The notes under the pieces were generated by a model, which saw nothing but the letters and a program-made list of their open reading frames with translations, was not told the DNA's origin and searched no databases. From Microbacterium sp. 10M-3C3 (lineage in GTDB: Bacteria > Actinomycetota > Actinomycetes > Actinomycetales > Microbacteriaceae), in NCBI RefSeq assembly GCF_003931875.1, contig NZ_CP034245.1:3286001-3350000 (forward strand): a stretch of 64,000 bases of DNA, in the 5' to 3' direction. How positions within the stretch are numbered: position 1 is the first letter of the stretch; each line of letters starts with the position of its first letter. A program made the translations under genes and the position numbers. Below, piece after piece: positions 1 through 9,103 of the stretch.

Positions 1-226
1 CATCTCGCCGACGGCGGACCATCCCGCTCCGCTGCAGCCGGTTCAGATGCTGGGAAACCGCCGGCGCGGGCCGACCCACTCGGCTCGCGAGCTGGCCAAC
101 TGAACTCTCGGGGTGTTGCGCGAGTGCAAGGATGATCCGGATCCGTGTCCCCTCGGCGAGAGTACGGAAAACATCCACGGCTCCCGCGATCGCGCGATCC
201 TCACTTTCCGCCGTCATCTGAACCAT
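1..226 (-). CDS. ArsR/SmtB-family transcriptional regulator (partial, 3' end off the window)
   Basis: The minus strand from an ATG at 226 reads into the left edge with no stop. The 75 visible residues form a winged-helix start: an early helix (VDVFRTLAEGTRIRIILAL) typical of ArsR proteins, then a helix-turn-helix ending PAPAVSQHLNRLQRSGMV. Such proteins are DNA-binding repressors that often sense metals or thiols; no metal-binding Cys pair is visible in the part present. It starts 7 bp after the hisD-family stop codon, so the two genes are probably co-transcribed, and the regulator may control the pair. The C-terminal half is missing, so the inducer cannot be guessed. Confidence 0.8.
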   Translation of the reverse strand, partial: MVQMTAESEDRAIAGAVDVFRTLAEGTRIRIILALAQHPESSVGQLASRVGRPAPAVSQHLNRLQRSGMVRRRRD

Positions 227-233
227 CGACACG

Positions 234-1601
234 TCAGCCTTGCTGGATGTTCGTCCGGGAGTGGGCAAAGCGGGCCTCCAAGGCCGCGCCGTGCGCGGGG
301 AGATCCTCCGCGGCGCTGAGCACGCGCACCGTCTCCCGCACGTGGCTGAGGGCAGCGGCCGGGTAGCGCACGGTCTGCACCGCCCGTAGGAACGTGTGCA
401 CCGTGAGTCCGGAGGAGAACGTGGCCGTGCCTCCGGTGGGCAGTACATGGTTGGAGCCGGCGCAGTAGTCCCCAAGACTCACCGGCGTGGACGCGCCGAT
501 GAAGATCGCGCCAGCGTTACGCACATGCCCGGCCACCCCGTCAGCGTCGTCGCAATGGATCTCGAGATGCTCAGGGGCGTATGCATCGCAGACCTCGATG
601 CCGTGCTCGATGTCGTCGACGATCACGATCGCCGACTGCTGACCCGTCAGAGCAGCCCGCACCCGATCCGCATGGGGCGTGAAGGCGACCTGTCGATCCA
701 GTTCCGTCTGCACGGCAAGGGCCAGGGAGGTGGAATCGGTGACCAAGACGGCGGCGGCGTACTCGTCGTGCTCGGCCTGGCAGATCATGTCGGCAGCAAT
801 CAGCATCGGGTCGGCGAGCGAGTCCGCCAGGATCATCACCTCTGTCGCGCCGGCCTCCATGTCCACCGCGACCGTGTCGCGGACCAGACGCTTCGCGGCC
901 GCGACGTACACATTCCCAGGCCCCGTGATCAGATCCACCGGCTGGACGCGACGTTCTTGCGCCGGGTCCTCGATGCCGTACGCGAGAGCAGCGACCGCCT
1001 GGGCGCCCCCGATGGCATAGACCTCGTCGATGCCCAGCATCGCCGCCGTCGCGAGGATCGTCGGGTGTGGCAAACCGCCGTGTTCGACCTGCGGGGGGCT
1101 CGCCAACGCGATCGAGCGCACACCGGCGACTTGAGCGGGAACCACGTTCATCACCACGGACGACGGGTACACCGCCTTCCCTCCAGGAACGTATACACCA
1201 GCCCGCTCGATGGGGAACCAGTTCAACGACACTTGGGCGTCCCCTTCGAAGCCCACCACGACCGGGGCGGGTAACTGTGAGCTCGCGAACCGACGGGTCC
1301 GCTCGATCACCTCCTCCAACGCACCACGAAGCTCCGGCGCAAGCGCGGAGGATGCTTCCGCCAAAGCCTCCGCCGGCACCCGCAGCATCTGTTGCTCAAC
1401 CCGATCGAATCGGGCAGCGAGCTCCGCAACTGCAGGAAACCCGTCGCGTCGCACGTCAGCAATGGTCGAAGACGCCGCAGGAATCGCCCCCGCCAAATCC
1501 ACGACCGCGCGCGGCACGGCACGGCGCACCTCATCCCGGGTGGCAGAGCTTCCACGAAAACCGATCACGCGCACAGCAACACTTCCGAACGCGTGAGTCA
1601 T
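234..1601 (-). CDS. hisD: Histidinol dehydrogenase family protein
   Basis: The 455-residue product has the usual HisD length and motifs: the glycine-rich VYVPGGKAVYPSSVVMNVVP segment, GPGNVYVAAAKR, the base region ICQAEHDEYA, the zinc-site region EHLEIH and the NHVLPTGGT signature near the C-terminus. HisD oxidises L-histidinol to histidine with NAD+ in two steps in the cytosol. The open frame continues upstream to 1787, but the ATG at 1601 gives the family N-terminus. The gene is not next to other his genes; it is followed by an ArsR regulator, so it may be an accessory paralogue acting on another amino-alcohol (HisD-like enzymes such as sulfopropanediol dehydrogenase exist). Family assignment is firm, substrate is not. 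Confidence 0.88.
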   Translation of the reverse strand: MTHAFGSVAVRVIGFRGSSATRDEVRRAVPRAVVDLAGAIPAASSTIADVRRDGFPAVAELAARFDRVEQQMLRVPAEALAEASSALAPELRGALEEVIERTRRFASSQLPAPVVVGFEGDAQVSLNWFPIERAGVYVPGGKAVYPSSVVMNVVPAQVAGVRSIALASPPQVEHGGLPHPTILATAAMLGIDEVYAIGGAQAVAALAYGIEDPAQERRVQPVDLITGPGNVYVAAAKRLVRDTVAVDMEAGATEVMILADSLADPMLIAADMICQAEHDEYAAAVLVTDSTSLALAVQTELDRQVAFTPHADRVRAALTGQQSAIVIVDDIEHGIEVCDAYAPEHLEIHCDDADGVAGHVRNAGAIFIGASTPVSLGDYCAGSNHVLPTGGTATFSSGLTVHTFLRAVQTVRYPAAALSHVRETVRVLSAAEDLPAHGAALEARFAHSRTNIQQG

Positions 1602-2145
1602 CGCCCGATCCCCCGAGCCACAGGCCCTGCGGGGGCGACACGCAAAGTTGCAGAAGCCATGATCGGCTCGAAGGTGATGGAGATGATGGAGATGATCGTT
1701 CCTCTCATAACGAGAACCACGCCGATCCGGGCGAGGCAGTGCAGACCCGACGGCCTGTGGCATGTTCCTCGTCGAAGGAAGTGCCACACCTCATGGTAGC
1801 ATGATACCTACGCAGTTACGCAGATAATGGGAGATGCGATCGGTTTCACGATCCTCTATCGCCGCACTCGTGATATCTCCGTTGACTGCGCCCCTTTGAT
1901 TCATCGGAAGCGGAACATCGAGCATCCCCTCAGCCGGCTGAAGACGCGTCGCACGGCTGCTGTTCTCCGCCCGCTTCACAGTGAGCTTGGCCCGATTGGC
2001 CACTGGCAGTGATGATCGCCGACACGAGCTACTCCGTCGACGAAGAGCACACACACTGTTGGCACCAAGGGTGCGAGCGGGCGCGCTGCGCGCACCTTGC
2101 CGCTGAGGCGGCCCCCTCCTGAGACCGGCTCGGGAGGGGCGCGCC
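1602..2145. promoter_or_regulatory. Long leader and promoter region of the hisD-like gene; no convincing gene
   Basis: This 544-bp gap lies between the hisD-like gene and the relaxase. Seen here: a 9-bp tandem repeat (CATCATCTC on the minus strand, 1674-1694) that reads His-Leu-His-His-Leu-His-His in the hisD frame; a perfect hairpin with arms TGTGGCA (1756-1762) and TGCCACA (1782-1788) and inner arms TTCCT/AGGAA; and a direct repeat TACGCAG (1809-1815 and 1817-1823), which could be a regulator site. A 36-codon minus-strand ORF (1598-1708) overlaps the hisD start by ATGA but lacks a clear ribosome site. From 1830 to 2130 I see nothing recognisable. Confidence 0.4.
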
Positions 2146-2151
2146 GTGGTG

Positions 2152-5100
2152 ATGACGATCCGCGTGATGTCGTCCGGTCGCGGCTACGAGTATCTCCTCA
2201 AGTCGGTCGTCGCGGGCGACGGAGACCGCGACATGGGCACCGCCCTGACCCGCTATTACACCGAGACGGGTAGCCCGCCGGGCCTTTGGCTCGGCGCCGG
2301 GCTCACGAGTCTGGACACTGGACAGGGCCCAGCTCTCGCAGATGGTGATCAGGTGACCGAGGAACAGCTCGCACGCCTCCTGGGTGACGGCGTTCATCCG
2401 GTGACCGGCGCGCCGCTGGGGTTGCGGTATCCGCGGCTGCAACCCCCGCGCGAGCGCATCGCAACCCGGGTTGCGAAGCTCGACGCATCGCTCACTGGCG
2501 GGCACCGAGACGAAGCGATCGACCGCATCCGCGCGGAGGAGCTGGCGAAGAAGCCTCGCACCGCGGTTGCGGGGTTCGATCTGACGTTCTCGCCGCCGAA
2601 GTCGCTGAGCGCGATCTGGGGTGTCGCCGACGCGGGCACGCAGTCGCTGATCGCCCAGGCTCATCATGCCGCGATGCGCGACACGCTCGCGCATCTCGAG
2701 CAGCGGGTCGCCGCGACTCGGGTCGGGCATGGCGGGATCGCCCGCATGCCGGTGGTCGGCGTCATCGCGACGGCATTCGATCACTACGACTCCCGCGCCG
2801 CCGACCCACAGCTGCACACGCACCTGGTCGTGTCGAACAAGGTGCAGGGCGAGGACGGGCACTGGCGGTCGCTGGACTCCCGGACACTGCACCGAGCCAC
2901 GGTGGCGCTGTCGGCGTCGTACAACGCGTTCCTCACCGATCACACCGCCCGGCTACTGGACGTGGTGTGGGTGCCGGTGGACCGCGGGAAGGACCGCAAC
3001 ACCGGCTGGGAGATCGAGGGCGTCCCGGCCGGGTTGCTCGCAGAGTTCTCCCGCCGCACAACCGGCGGCGGCGATGACGGCGCGGGGATCGCGGAGGCCA
3101 CGCAACGGCTGATCGACGATTTCGTCGCCGAGTACGGGCGCACCCCGTCGCGCACGACGGTGGCGAAGCTGCGGCAGCAAGCGACGCTGGAGACACGGCC
3201 GGAGAAGGATCCGCACTCGCTCGCCGAGCTGACCGCGCAGTGGCGCGAGCGGGCGACCGCCGTGCTCGGCGAAGACGCCACCACCTGGGCTGCACATCTC
3301 CTCGCCCGCGGGGCCGGACAGGTGCGCCTGCGGGCCGATGATCTGAATGCTGGGCAGGTGGAGAGCATCGCGGCGGTAGTGCTCATGGAGGTCGCGAACC
3401 GGCGGGCGACCTGGGGACGCTGGAACCTGCACGCCGAAGCGATGCGGCAGCTGATGGGTCTGCGCTTCGTCTCTACCCGCGATCGGATCACCGCTCTCGA
3501 CCAGATCGTGCAGCACGCCGAGGCGCATTCCCTGCGACTCACCCCCGACTACGACCGACCCGTGCCCGACACGTACATGCGCACGGACGGGACGAACCGG
3601 TTCCAGCCGGCCGATCAGATCGCGTACTCGAGTCAGGACATCCTCGACGCCGAGACACGGCTCCTCCAGCACGCTGAGGCCGAGGACGCGCCGCGGCTCA
3701 CGGCGCGTCTCGTCTCCCGGCACGTGACCCGCAAGATCGGCGGAGTGGCCCTTGCCCCGGATCAGGCGGCGGCGATCACGGCGATCGCGGGCTCCGGTCT
3801 CACTCTCGATCTGCTCGTCGGACCGGCCGGCGCGGGGAAGACGACTGCGCTGCGCGCACTGCACAGGGCGTGGACGGCCGCGCACGGTAGGGACTCCGTG
3901 ATCGGGCTGGCGCCTTCGGCCGCTGCTGCCGAGGTTCTCGGCGACAGCTTGGGGGTGCGGGCAGAGAACACGGCGAAGTTCCTCTGGGAGCACGGCATAG
4001 GCCGTTGGAGCCTTCAGGCCGGGCAGCTCGTGCTGATCGACGAGGCGTCCCTCGCGGGCACGCTGGCGCTGGATCGCATCACCGCGCACGCGGCAGAGGT
4101 CGGGGCGAAGGTCGTGCTGATCGGCGACTGGGCGCAGCTGTCAGCGATCGAGACCGGTGGCGCGTTCGGGATGCTCGTACGCCACCGCCACGGCGTGCCC
4201 GAGCTGACCGATGTGCGCCGTTTCACCAACGAGTGGGAGAAGACCGCCAGCCTCGCGCTGCGCCGTGGCGAGCCCGGCGTGCTGGACGTCTACGACGAGC
4301 AGGGCCGGCTGCACGGCGGCGGGCTCGACCAGATGCTCGACGTCCTCTACGCCGCGTGGCAGGAAGACCGCGCGGCGGGCCTGTCCACGCTGATGATCGC
4401 CGGGAACGGTGAAGCCGTCGCGGAACTGAACCAGCGCGCCCGCGCCGACCTCATAGACGCCGGTCACGTCGACGCCGAGGGAGTGCTCCTTCACGATGGG
4501 ACGACAGCGGGAGTCGGGGATCTCGTCGTCACCCGCCTCAACGACCGCACTCTCTCTACAGGGCGGTCATGGGTGAAGAACGGCGACAGATGGCACGTCG
4601 CCCACCGCTACGACGATGGCTCATTGGCCGTCCGCCGCGTCGGGAAAGGCGATGGCCCCCACGGAAAAGCGCTCGTACTGCCGGCCGGGTACGTCGCCGA
4701 CGAGGTGGAGCTCGGATACGCGGCGACCGCGCATCGGGCGCAGGGCTCCACCGTGGACACCGCGCACGCGCTCATCGACCCCGAGAAGGCATCCCGAGAA
4801 CTGTTCTACGTCGCGATGACCCGCGGCCGAGCACGCAACGAGGCGTATGTGATCCAGCCCGACCCGCATGAGGTCGAGCCACACCTTGACCCGCCGGAGG
4901 AGAAGACCGTCACCGGACACCTCGCGCGGGTGCTGGCACGCAGCGACGCTGACCCGTCCGCCACCGAGACTCTCGCCCGCGAAGTCGACCGGCACGCATC
5001 CCTCGCGACGCTGCTGGACGAATTCGACCTCCTGGCCCGCGAAGCACGCGCCGAACGCTGGGCCGTGCTTCTCGATGTCGCGCCGTTCCCGGAGGACGTC

Positions 5101-5718
5101 GCTGACGACGTGTTCACCAGCCCCTACTACGAGCACCTTGAAGGGGCCCTTGCCCGGCATGAGGCCGCGGGCCACGATGTGAACGCCACCCTGACGTCCC
5201 TCGCACCGACGATCAGCCTCGGAGAAGAGCAAGCCGACCCGGCAGCACGCCTCGCCACAGCACTGGACTCAGCGACGATGAACCTCGCCGCAGGGCGAGG
5301 CAAGCGGCCCCGTCGCGTCGCCGGGCTCATCCCCATCCCCGATGCCCCGGCGCCGGACGATGTGCAGGCAGCGCTCGACGCGCGCCGCGTCCTCATCGAA
5401 ATCGCCGCACGGCGAAGCGCGCAGCATGCGCTGCGCTCCGCCGAGGCGTGGACGAGCAAGCTCCGGCCGCCCAGCGATCAGCGTGCCCAGAACGCATGGC
5501 TCGAACGGGTCGCGACCGTGGCGCTCTACCGGAGCCGATACGAGATCGCCGGGTCCGCGCCATTGGGGAACCCGAAGGACATCACCAAGGCCCAACAGGC
5601 CGCCGAGTACCGGATCGCATACGCCGCGCTGCGCCGTGCACAGTCTCGCTCCGAACGCGCAACTCACACGATGCCGCACCGGCAGCAACCACAGGCCAGC
5701 CCATCGCGGAGCCTGTGA
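2152..5718 (+). CDS. MobF-family relaxase with RecD-like helicase domain
   Basis: This 1188-residue protein nicks and unwinds plasmid or element DNA for conjugative transfer. The N-terminal TrwC/TraA relaxase domain shows a tyrosine pair in RYYTETGSPPGLWLG (residues 34-48), the FDLTFSPPKSLS block and the metal-binding histidines in QLHTHLVV (around 220-227). A helicase domain follows with Walker A GPAGAGKTT near residue 557, LVLIDEASL, and a C-terminal GYAATAHRAQGSTVDTAHAL motif. The ATG at 2152 is preceded by GGGAGGGG; a GTG two codons upstream is also possible. No coupling protein or type IV secretion genes are near, so the host element is probably mobilizable rather than self-transmissible. 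Length matches full-size actinobacterial members. Confidence 0.93.
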   Translation: MTIRVMSSGRGYEYLLKSVVAGDGDRDMGTALTRYYTETGSPPGLWLGAGLTSLDTGQGPALADGDQVTEEQLARLLGDGVHPVTGAPLGLRYPRLQPPRERIATRVAKLDASLTGGHRDEAIDRIRAEELAKKPRTAVAGFDLTFSPPKSLSAIWGVADAGTQSLIAQAHHAAMRDTLAHLEQRVAATRVGHGGIARMPVVGVIATAFDHYDSRAADPQLHTHLVVSNKVQGEDGHWRSLDSRTLHRATVALSASYNAFLTDHTARLLDVVWVPVDRGKDRNTGWEIEGVPAGLLAEFSRRTTGGGDDGAGIAEATQRLIDDFVAEYGRTPSRTTVAKLRQQATLETRPEKDPHSLAELTAQWRERATAVLGEDATTWAAHLLARGAGQVRLRADDLNAGQVESIAAVVLMEVANRRATWGRWNLHAEAMRQLMGLRFVSTRDRITALDQIVQHAEAHSLRLTPDYDRPVPDTYMRTDGTNRFQPADQIAYSSQDILDAETRLLQHAEAEDAPRLTARLVSRHVTRKIGGVALAPDQAAAITAIAGSGLTLDLLVGPAGAGKTTALRALHRAWTAAHGRDSVIGLAPSAAAAEVLGDSLGVRAENTAKFLWEHGIGRWSLQAGQLVLIDEASLAGTLALDRITAHAAEVGAKVVLIGDWAQLSAIETGGAFGMLVRHRHGVPELTDVRRFTNEWEKTASLALRRGEPGVLDVYDEQGRLHGGGLDQMLDVLYAAWQEDRAAGLSTLMIAGNGEAVAELNQRARADLIDAGHVDAEGVLLHDGTTAGVGDLVVTRLNDRTLSTGRSWVKNGDRWHVAHRYDDGSLAVRRVGKGDGPHGKALVLPAGYVADEVELGYAATAHRAQGSTVDTAHALIDPEKASRELFYVAMTRGRARNEAYVIQPDPHEVEPHLDPPEEKTVTGHLARVLARSDADPSATETLAREVDRHASLATLLDEFDLLAREARAERWAVLLDVAPFPEDVADDVFTSPYYEHLEGALARHEAAGHDVNATLTSLAPTISLGEEQADPAARLATALDSATMNLAAGRGKRPRRVAGLIPIPDAPAPDDVQAALDARRVLIEIAARRSAQHALRSAEAWTSKLRPPSDQRAQNAWLERVATVALYRSRYEIAGSAPLGNPKDITKAQQAAEYRIAYAALRRAQSRSERATHTMPHRQQPQASPSRSL

Positions 5719-6016
5719 TGATCCACTTCAACTGGAGCGTCAATGCAACTGGGGAGCGTGGCACACGGAACAACCCCACGCCGCGTTGCCTGCAGTCGGC
5801 TCTGGCTCTCGACCGCGCTGGTCTCTGCCATTCGCAGCCTGGTGCCGCGCGATGTGGTCTTCGAGTGCGCCTAACCCTCCCGCTGCACCGATCGCCGCAG
5901 GTTGACGTAGCGCCGCGGGCACAGGGCAAGATGGTCCCGAGCAGCCTGAGCAGTGTCGCTTGCGCTTGCTGACTCGACCTAAGTCTTCACACTGAGGAAA
6001 GAACCGAGGCACATCG
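5719..6016. other. Intergenic gap between relaxase and PHP-SMC gene
   Basis: About 300 bp with no coding feature that I can support. Short open frames here have no start context and no recognisable residues. The AAGTCTTCACACTGAGGAAA segment just before 6017 contains GAGGAAAG, a plausible ribosome binding site for the downstream ATPase gene. A promoter for that gene probably lies here. Confidence 0.3.
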
Positions 6017-8656
6017 ATGGTGAAGAACGTCATACCCGCAGCTGATGATCACCATGGCGCCCGCTGGATTCGCGCAGCCCTCCAGGTGAACCCCTTCGGT
6101 TACGTCGGCAACCCATCCCCCTCCAAGACCTACGCGGATGAAGCAACGTACAACGCCGCCTTGATCGCCGAGTTTCAGGCGCAGAAGATTGAGTTGATAG
6201 CGGTCACCGATCACTGGAATGCCAGCAGCGCGTCCCAGCTGATTGCCGACGCGGAAGCTGCCGGCATCGCGGCGCTCCCGGGCTTCGAGGCAAACACGTC
6301 TGAGGGCATCCACCTGCTGGTTATGTTCGAGCGCGGCACCTCAACTGAGCAGGTCACTGCCGCGATCGGTGCATGCGGTTTGACGCCCGGAGCCGCGAAG
6401 GGCACGACGACGAAGTCGTACGGCGATATCCTGACCGACATGTGTGCCCGCGGCGCGTTGGTGATCCCGGCGCACGCCAACGTCGCCAACGCTGGACTGC
6501 TGAGTCGAGCGAAGGGTGACTCGCTCGCCGAGATGATCAAGCACCGCGAACTGCTGGCTATTGGCATCACGCCATCTGTCGCTGAACTGGGTGACCAGGC
6601 CAAGATCCTCAAAGGGACCAAGCCCTACGATCGCCGCCATCCGCTGGTGGCGATCCATGCCGACGACATCTGCGACCCGGCGACGCTCGCCTCTCCCGGT
6701 GCGAGCACCTGGTTCAAGATGAGTACCCCCAGCCTGTTGGGGCTCCGTCATGCAGTTAAGACGCCGGAGACCCGAGTGAGCACGACCGATCCATCATCGA
6801 CTTCTCGTGTTCTGCTTCGCGAGATCGCTTGGGACGGCGGCTACCTCGACGGTCAGAAGCTCCACCTTGCGGAGGATCTCACGGCCCTCATCGGCGGACG
6901 TGGAACCGGAAAATCCACCGCTATCGAGAGTCTCCGGTACGTGCTGGAGATCCCGCCCATCGGCGAAGCATCCAGCAAAGACCACAAGGAGATGGTCAAG
7001 AACGTGCTTGGCGCGGGAACGGTCATCTCGCTCGTCGTCGACGTGGTGTCACCTAGCCCGGCGCGTTTTACTATCGAACGCACAACGAACAGCCCGGCGA
7101 TCGTTCGTGACTCCAGCGGCACGCAGACGAACCAGCGCCCACGCGACATCGTCGGTAACCTCGAGATCTTCGGTCAGCACGAATTGGCCGAGCTCGCTCA
7201 GGACAAAGACCTGATGGCTGAGCTTGTCGCACGCGTCGCCGGCAGGCCAGCGTCGCCTGCCGAGCGAGACGACGTCCTAAAGGATCTGGCGGATAACCGT
7301 GATGCACTCGCCAAGCACGAACGAGACCGGGAGGCGCTTGAGACCGAACTCGCGGACATCCCCCGCCTCTCCGAAAGCATGGAAGCGTTCGACAAGACCG
7401 ATCTTGCGGCGAAGCTTGACCAGAAGACTCGATTGGACAAGGATGGCGCCGTCCTGACTGATGCCTCCGAACGGGTGCAAACCGTTGAGAATCTGGTGAG
7501 CGAGTGGGGTATCGAAGCGGTTGTCGAGGAGCTTCGCGCCGAGCTGGCCGACGTCAAGGACTCCCCCCGCAAGACGACTCTGGAGCAACTCGCTCCGGTA
7601 CTCGGGCAACTCGCCACTGCTCTTGAGCAGGCAACCTCATCCGTGCAGGCCGCCATTGCTGACACCAAGACGCAGATCGAGGCGACCAGGCAGTCGTGGG
7701 AGTCTACGACAAAGACCGTGAGCAACGGTGTCTCTGCGGTGCTGCGCGAACTGGTCGAGCAAGGACACAAGCCAGATGAGTACCTGACTCTGCAGGCCAA
7801 CCTCAATCGGCTCACAAAACGTGCCGAGAAGCGAACCGTCTTCGAGAAGGCGTACAAGAAGCTGACCGGCGAGAGAACGAAGTTGCTTCGCTCGCTGGCT
7901 GACATTGACAAGCAGATCGCGAACCAACTCAAGGACGCCATCAAGGCATCCAACGCCGCTACGACGGGAGCTGTGATTGTTAAGCCGATCGCATCACCCG
8001 ATCGCAGCCATATCAAGGCCGTGATCTCCCACCACTTCACAACCCAGCGCGGCCAGGTGTTCGCCGCCATCGATCGCGATGACTTCAATGTGGCGACGTT
8101 CGTAACTGCCGCGCGGTCGGGGTTGGACGCGCTAACGGGGCTGAGCATCACTGGCGCACAAGCGAAGGCCATCGTGGACACCGGAGAACCGTTGTTCAGA
8201 GAACTGGAAGAGCAGTCAGTCGGCCTCGCTGTCGAGGTGCAACTCAACGTTGCCTCCAAGGGTGCGCCGGTGGAGTGGCGCCGCCTTGAGGATCTCTCAA
8301 AAGGCCAGCGAGCGACTGCACTGTTGCTGCTCTTACTCGGCGCATCAATGAGTCCGCTTGTCATCGACCAACCAGAAGATGACCTCGACAACCGATTCGT
8401 ATACGACGGCGTCGTTCAAAAGCTGCGATCCCTCAAAGGCACCCGACAGCTAATTGTGAGCACGCACAACGCGAACGTGCCCGTCCTGGGCGACGCCGAG
8501 TTGGTCGTAACTCTCGAAGCTGACGGTCAGCACGGCCGCACAGCGACCGACGGCGTCGGATCGCTCGACAACCCGAAGGTGCGAAAGTACGCCGAAGACC
8601 TGTTGGAAGGTGGACGCACGGCATTCGATGCCCGTAAGCGCCTGTACGACTTCTAG
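6017..8656 (+). CDS. PHP-SMC (TrlF-like) AAA ATPase, candidate defence protein
   Basis: This 879-residue protein joins an N-terminal PHP phosphoesterase-like domain to an SMC/RecF-like ATPase. In the PHP part I see IAVTDHW (about 61-67), LPGFEAN (about 88-94), VIPAHAN and LVAIHADD, but the usual first metal motif (DxHxH) is replaced by RAALQVNPF. The ATPase has Walker A GGRGTGKST (residues 293-301), a long charged, probably coiled-coil middle (about 390-640), the signature DLSKGQRATALLLLLLG and Walker B LVIDQPEDDLDN, then a switch histidine in IVSTHNANV. NCBI calls such proteins TrlF-family AAA-like ATPases; relatives are frequent in defence islands and mobile elements. The nuclease or phosphatase activity here is inferred. 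It stands alone, 298 bp after the relaxase. Confidence 0.85.
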   Translation: MVKNVIPAADDHHGARWIRAALQVNPFGYVGNPSPSKTYADEATYNAALIAEFQAQKIELIAVTDHWNASSASQLIADAEAAGIAALPGFEANTSEGIHLLVMFERGTSTEQVTAAIGACGLTPGAAKGTTTKSYGDILTDMCARGALVIPAHANVANAGLLSRAKGDSLAEMIKHRELLAIGITPSVAELGDQAKILKGTKPYDRRHPLVAIHADDICDPATLASPGASTWFKMSTPSLLGLRHAVKTPETRVSTTDPSSTSRVLLREIAWDGGYLDGQKLHLAEDLTALIGGRGTGKSTAIESLRYVLEIPPIGEASSKDHKEMVKNVLGAGTVISLVVDVVSPSPARFTIERTTNSPAIVRDSSGTQTNQRPRDIVGNLEIFGQHELAELAQDKDLMAELVARVAGRPASPAERDDVLKDLADNRDALAKHERDREALETELADIPRLSESMEAFDKTDLAAKLDQKTRLDKDGAVLTDASERVQTVENLVSEWGIEAVVEELRAELADVKDSPRKTTLEQLAPVLGQLATALEQATSSVQAAIADTKTQIEATRQSWESTTKTVSNGVSAVLRELVEQGHKPDEYLTLQANLNRLTKRAEKRTVFEKAYKKLTGERTKLLRSLADIDKQIANQLKDAIKASNAATTGAVIVKPIASPDRSHIKAVISHHFTTQRGQVFAAIDRDDFNVATFVTAARSGLDALTGLSITGAQAKAIVDTGEPLFRELEEQSVGLAVEVQLNVASKGAPVEWRRLEDLSKGQRATALLLLLLGASMSPLVIDQPEDDLDNRFVYDGVVQKLRSLKGTRQLIVSTHNANVPVLGDAELVVTLEADGQHGRTATDGVGSLDNPKVRKYAEDLLEGGRTAFDARKRLYDF

Positions 8657-9103
8657 CTAGATCGCTGACATCTGAGTGGTAGACGAGCCCGGTGACGTCA
8701 TGACCGATGGCGTGATCCTCGACGGTCGTGCACTTAGCTCCGCCTCTCCGATCGGTGAGCGCGGTCGCGCGAACTGCCTGTCGTTGGTCGTGGTTGCGAG
8801 AAAGTCGGGTCTGCTCAGGCGCATCGGCGCCGAGCGTCCGGACCTGATCCGGTGACCCCGGCCGTCGCCATCGCCGGAGACGTGACACCACCGCTAGACG
8901 CGACGGCAGTTATCGCTCCTGCGGTCAACGGAGAAACGACGGAGAAACGTACAAACCGACCCGATTCCGCCGCAGATCCGTGCAGATCGACGACGTTGTA
9001 GACTGACGGAAGCACCGCCGCAAAGCAGCGAAGTTGCCCGGAATTACGGGGCGGCAGAGCCGCAGAGCGAGGTGGCCTAGATCAGGAGCCTGTGGTGCAT
9101 TTG
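8657..9103. other. Element right end, no supported gene
   Basis: About 450 bp between the ATPase gene and the tRNA fragment. A 51-codon plus-strand frame (8700-8855) and a minus-strand frame over 8815-9015 are open, but neither resembles a protein I know or has a good ribosome site. No integrase or excisionase can be read. The segment presumably contains the element-side arm sites of the attachment region. Confidence 0.35.

Noticed and set aside
1674..1694. Classic histidine attenuator with His-rich leader peptide
   Set aside because: The His run lies in an open frame that continues into hisD with no stop, and no terminator/antiterminator pair with a T-tract is visible. Kept only as a weak finding.
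2953..4089. Minus-strand open frame inside the relaxase
   Set aside because: Shadow of a clear MobF relaxase with Walker motifs in the forward frame.
8433..8891. Minus-strand frame with a Cys/His-rich stretch after the PHP-SMC gene
   Set aside because: It overlaps the end of the ATPase gene, has no ribosome site and no known family pattern.
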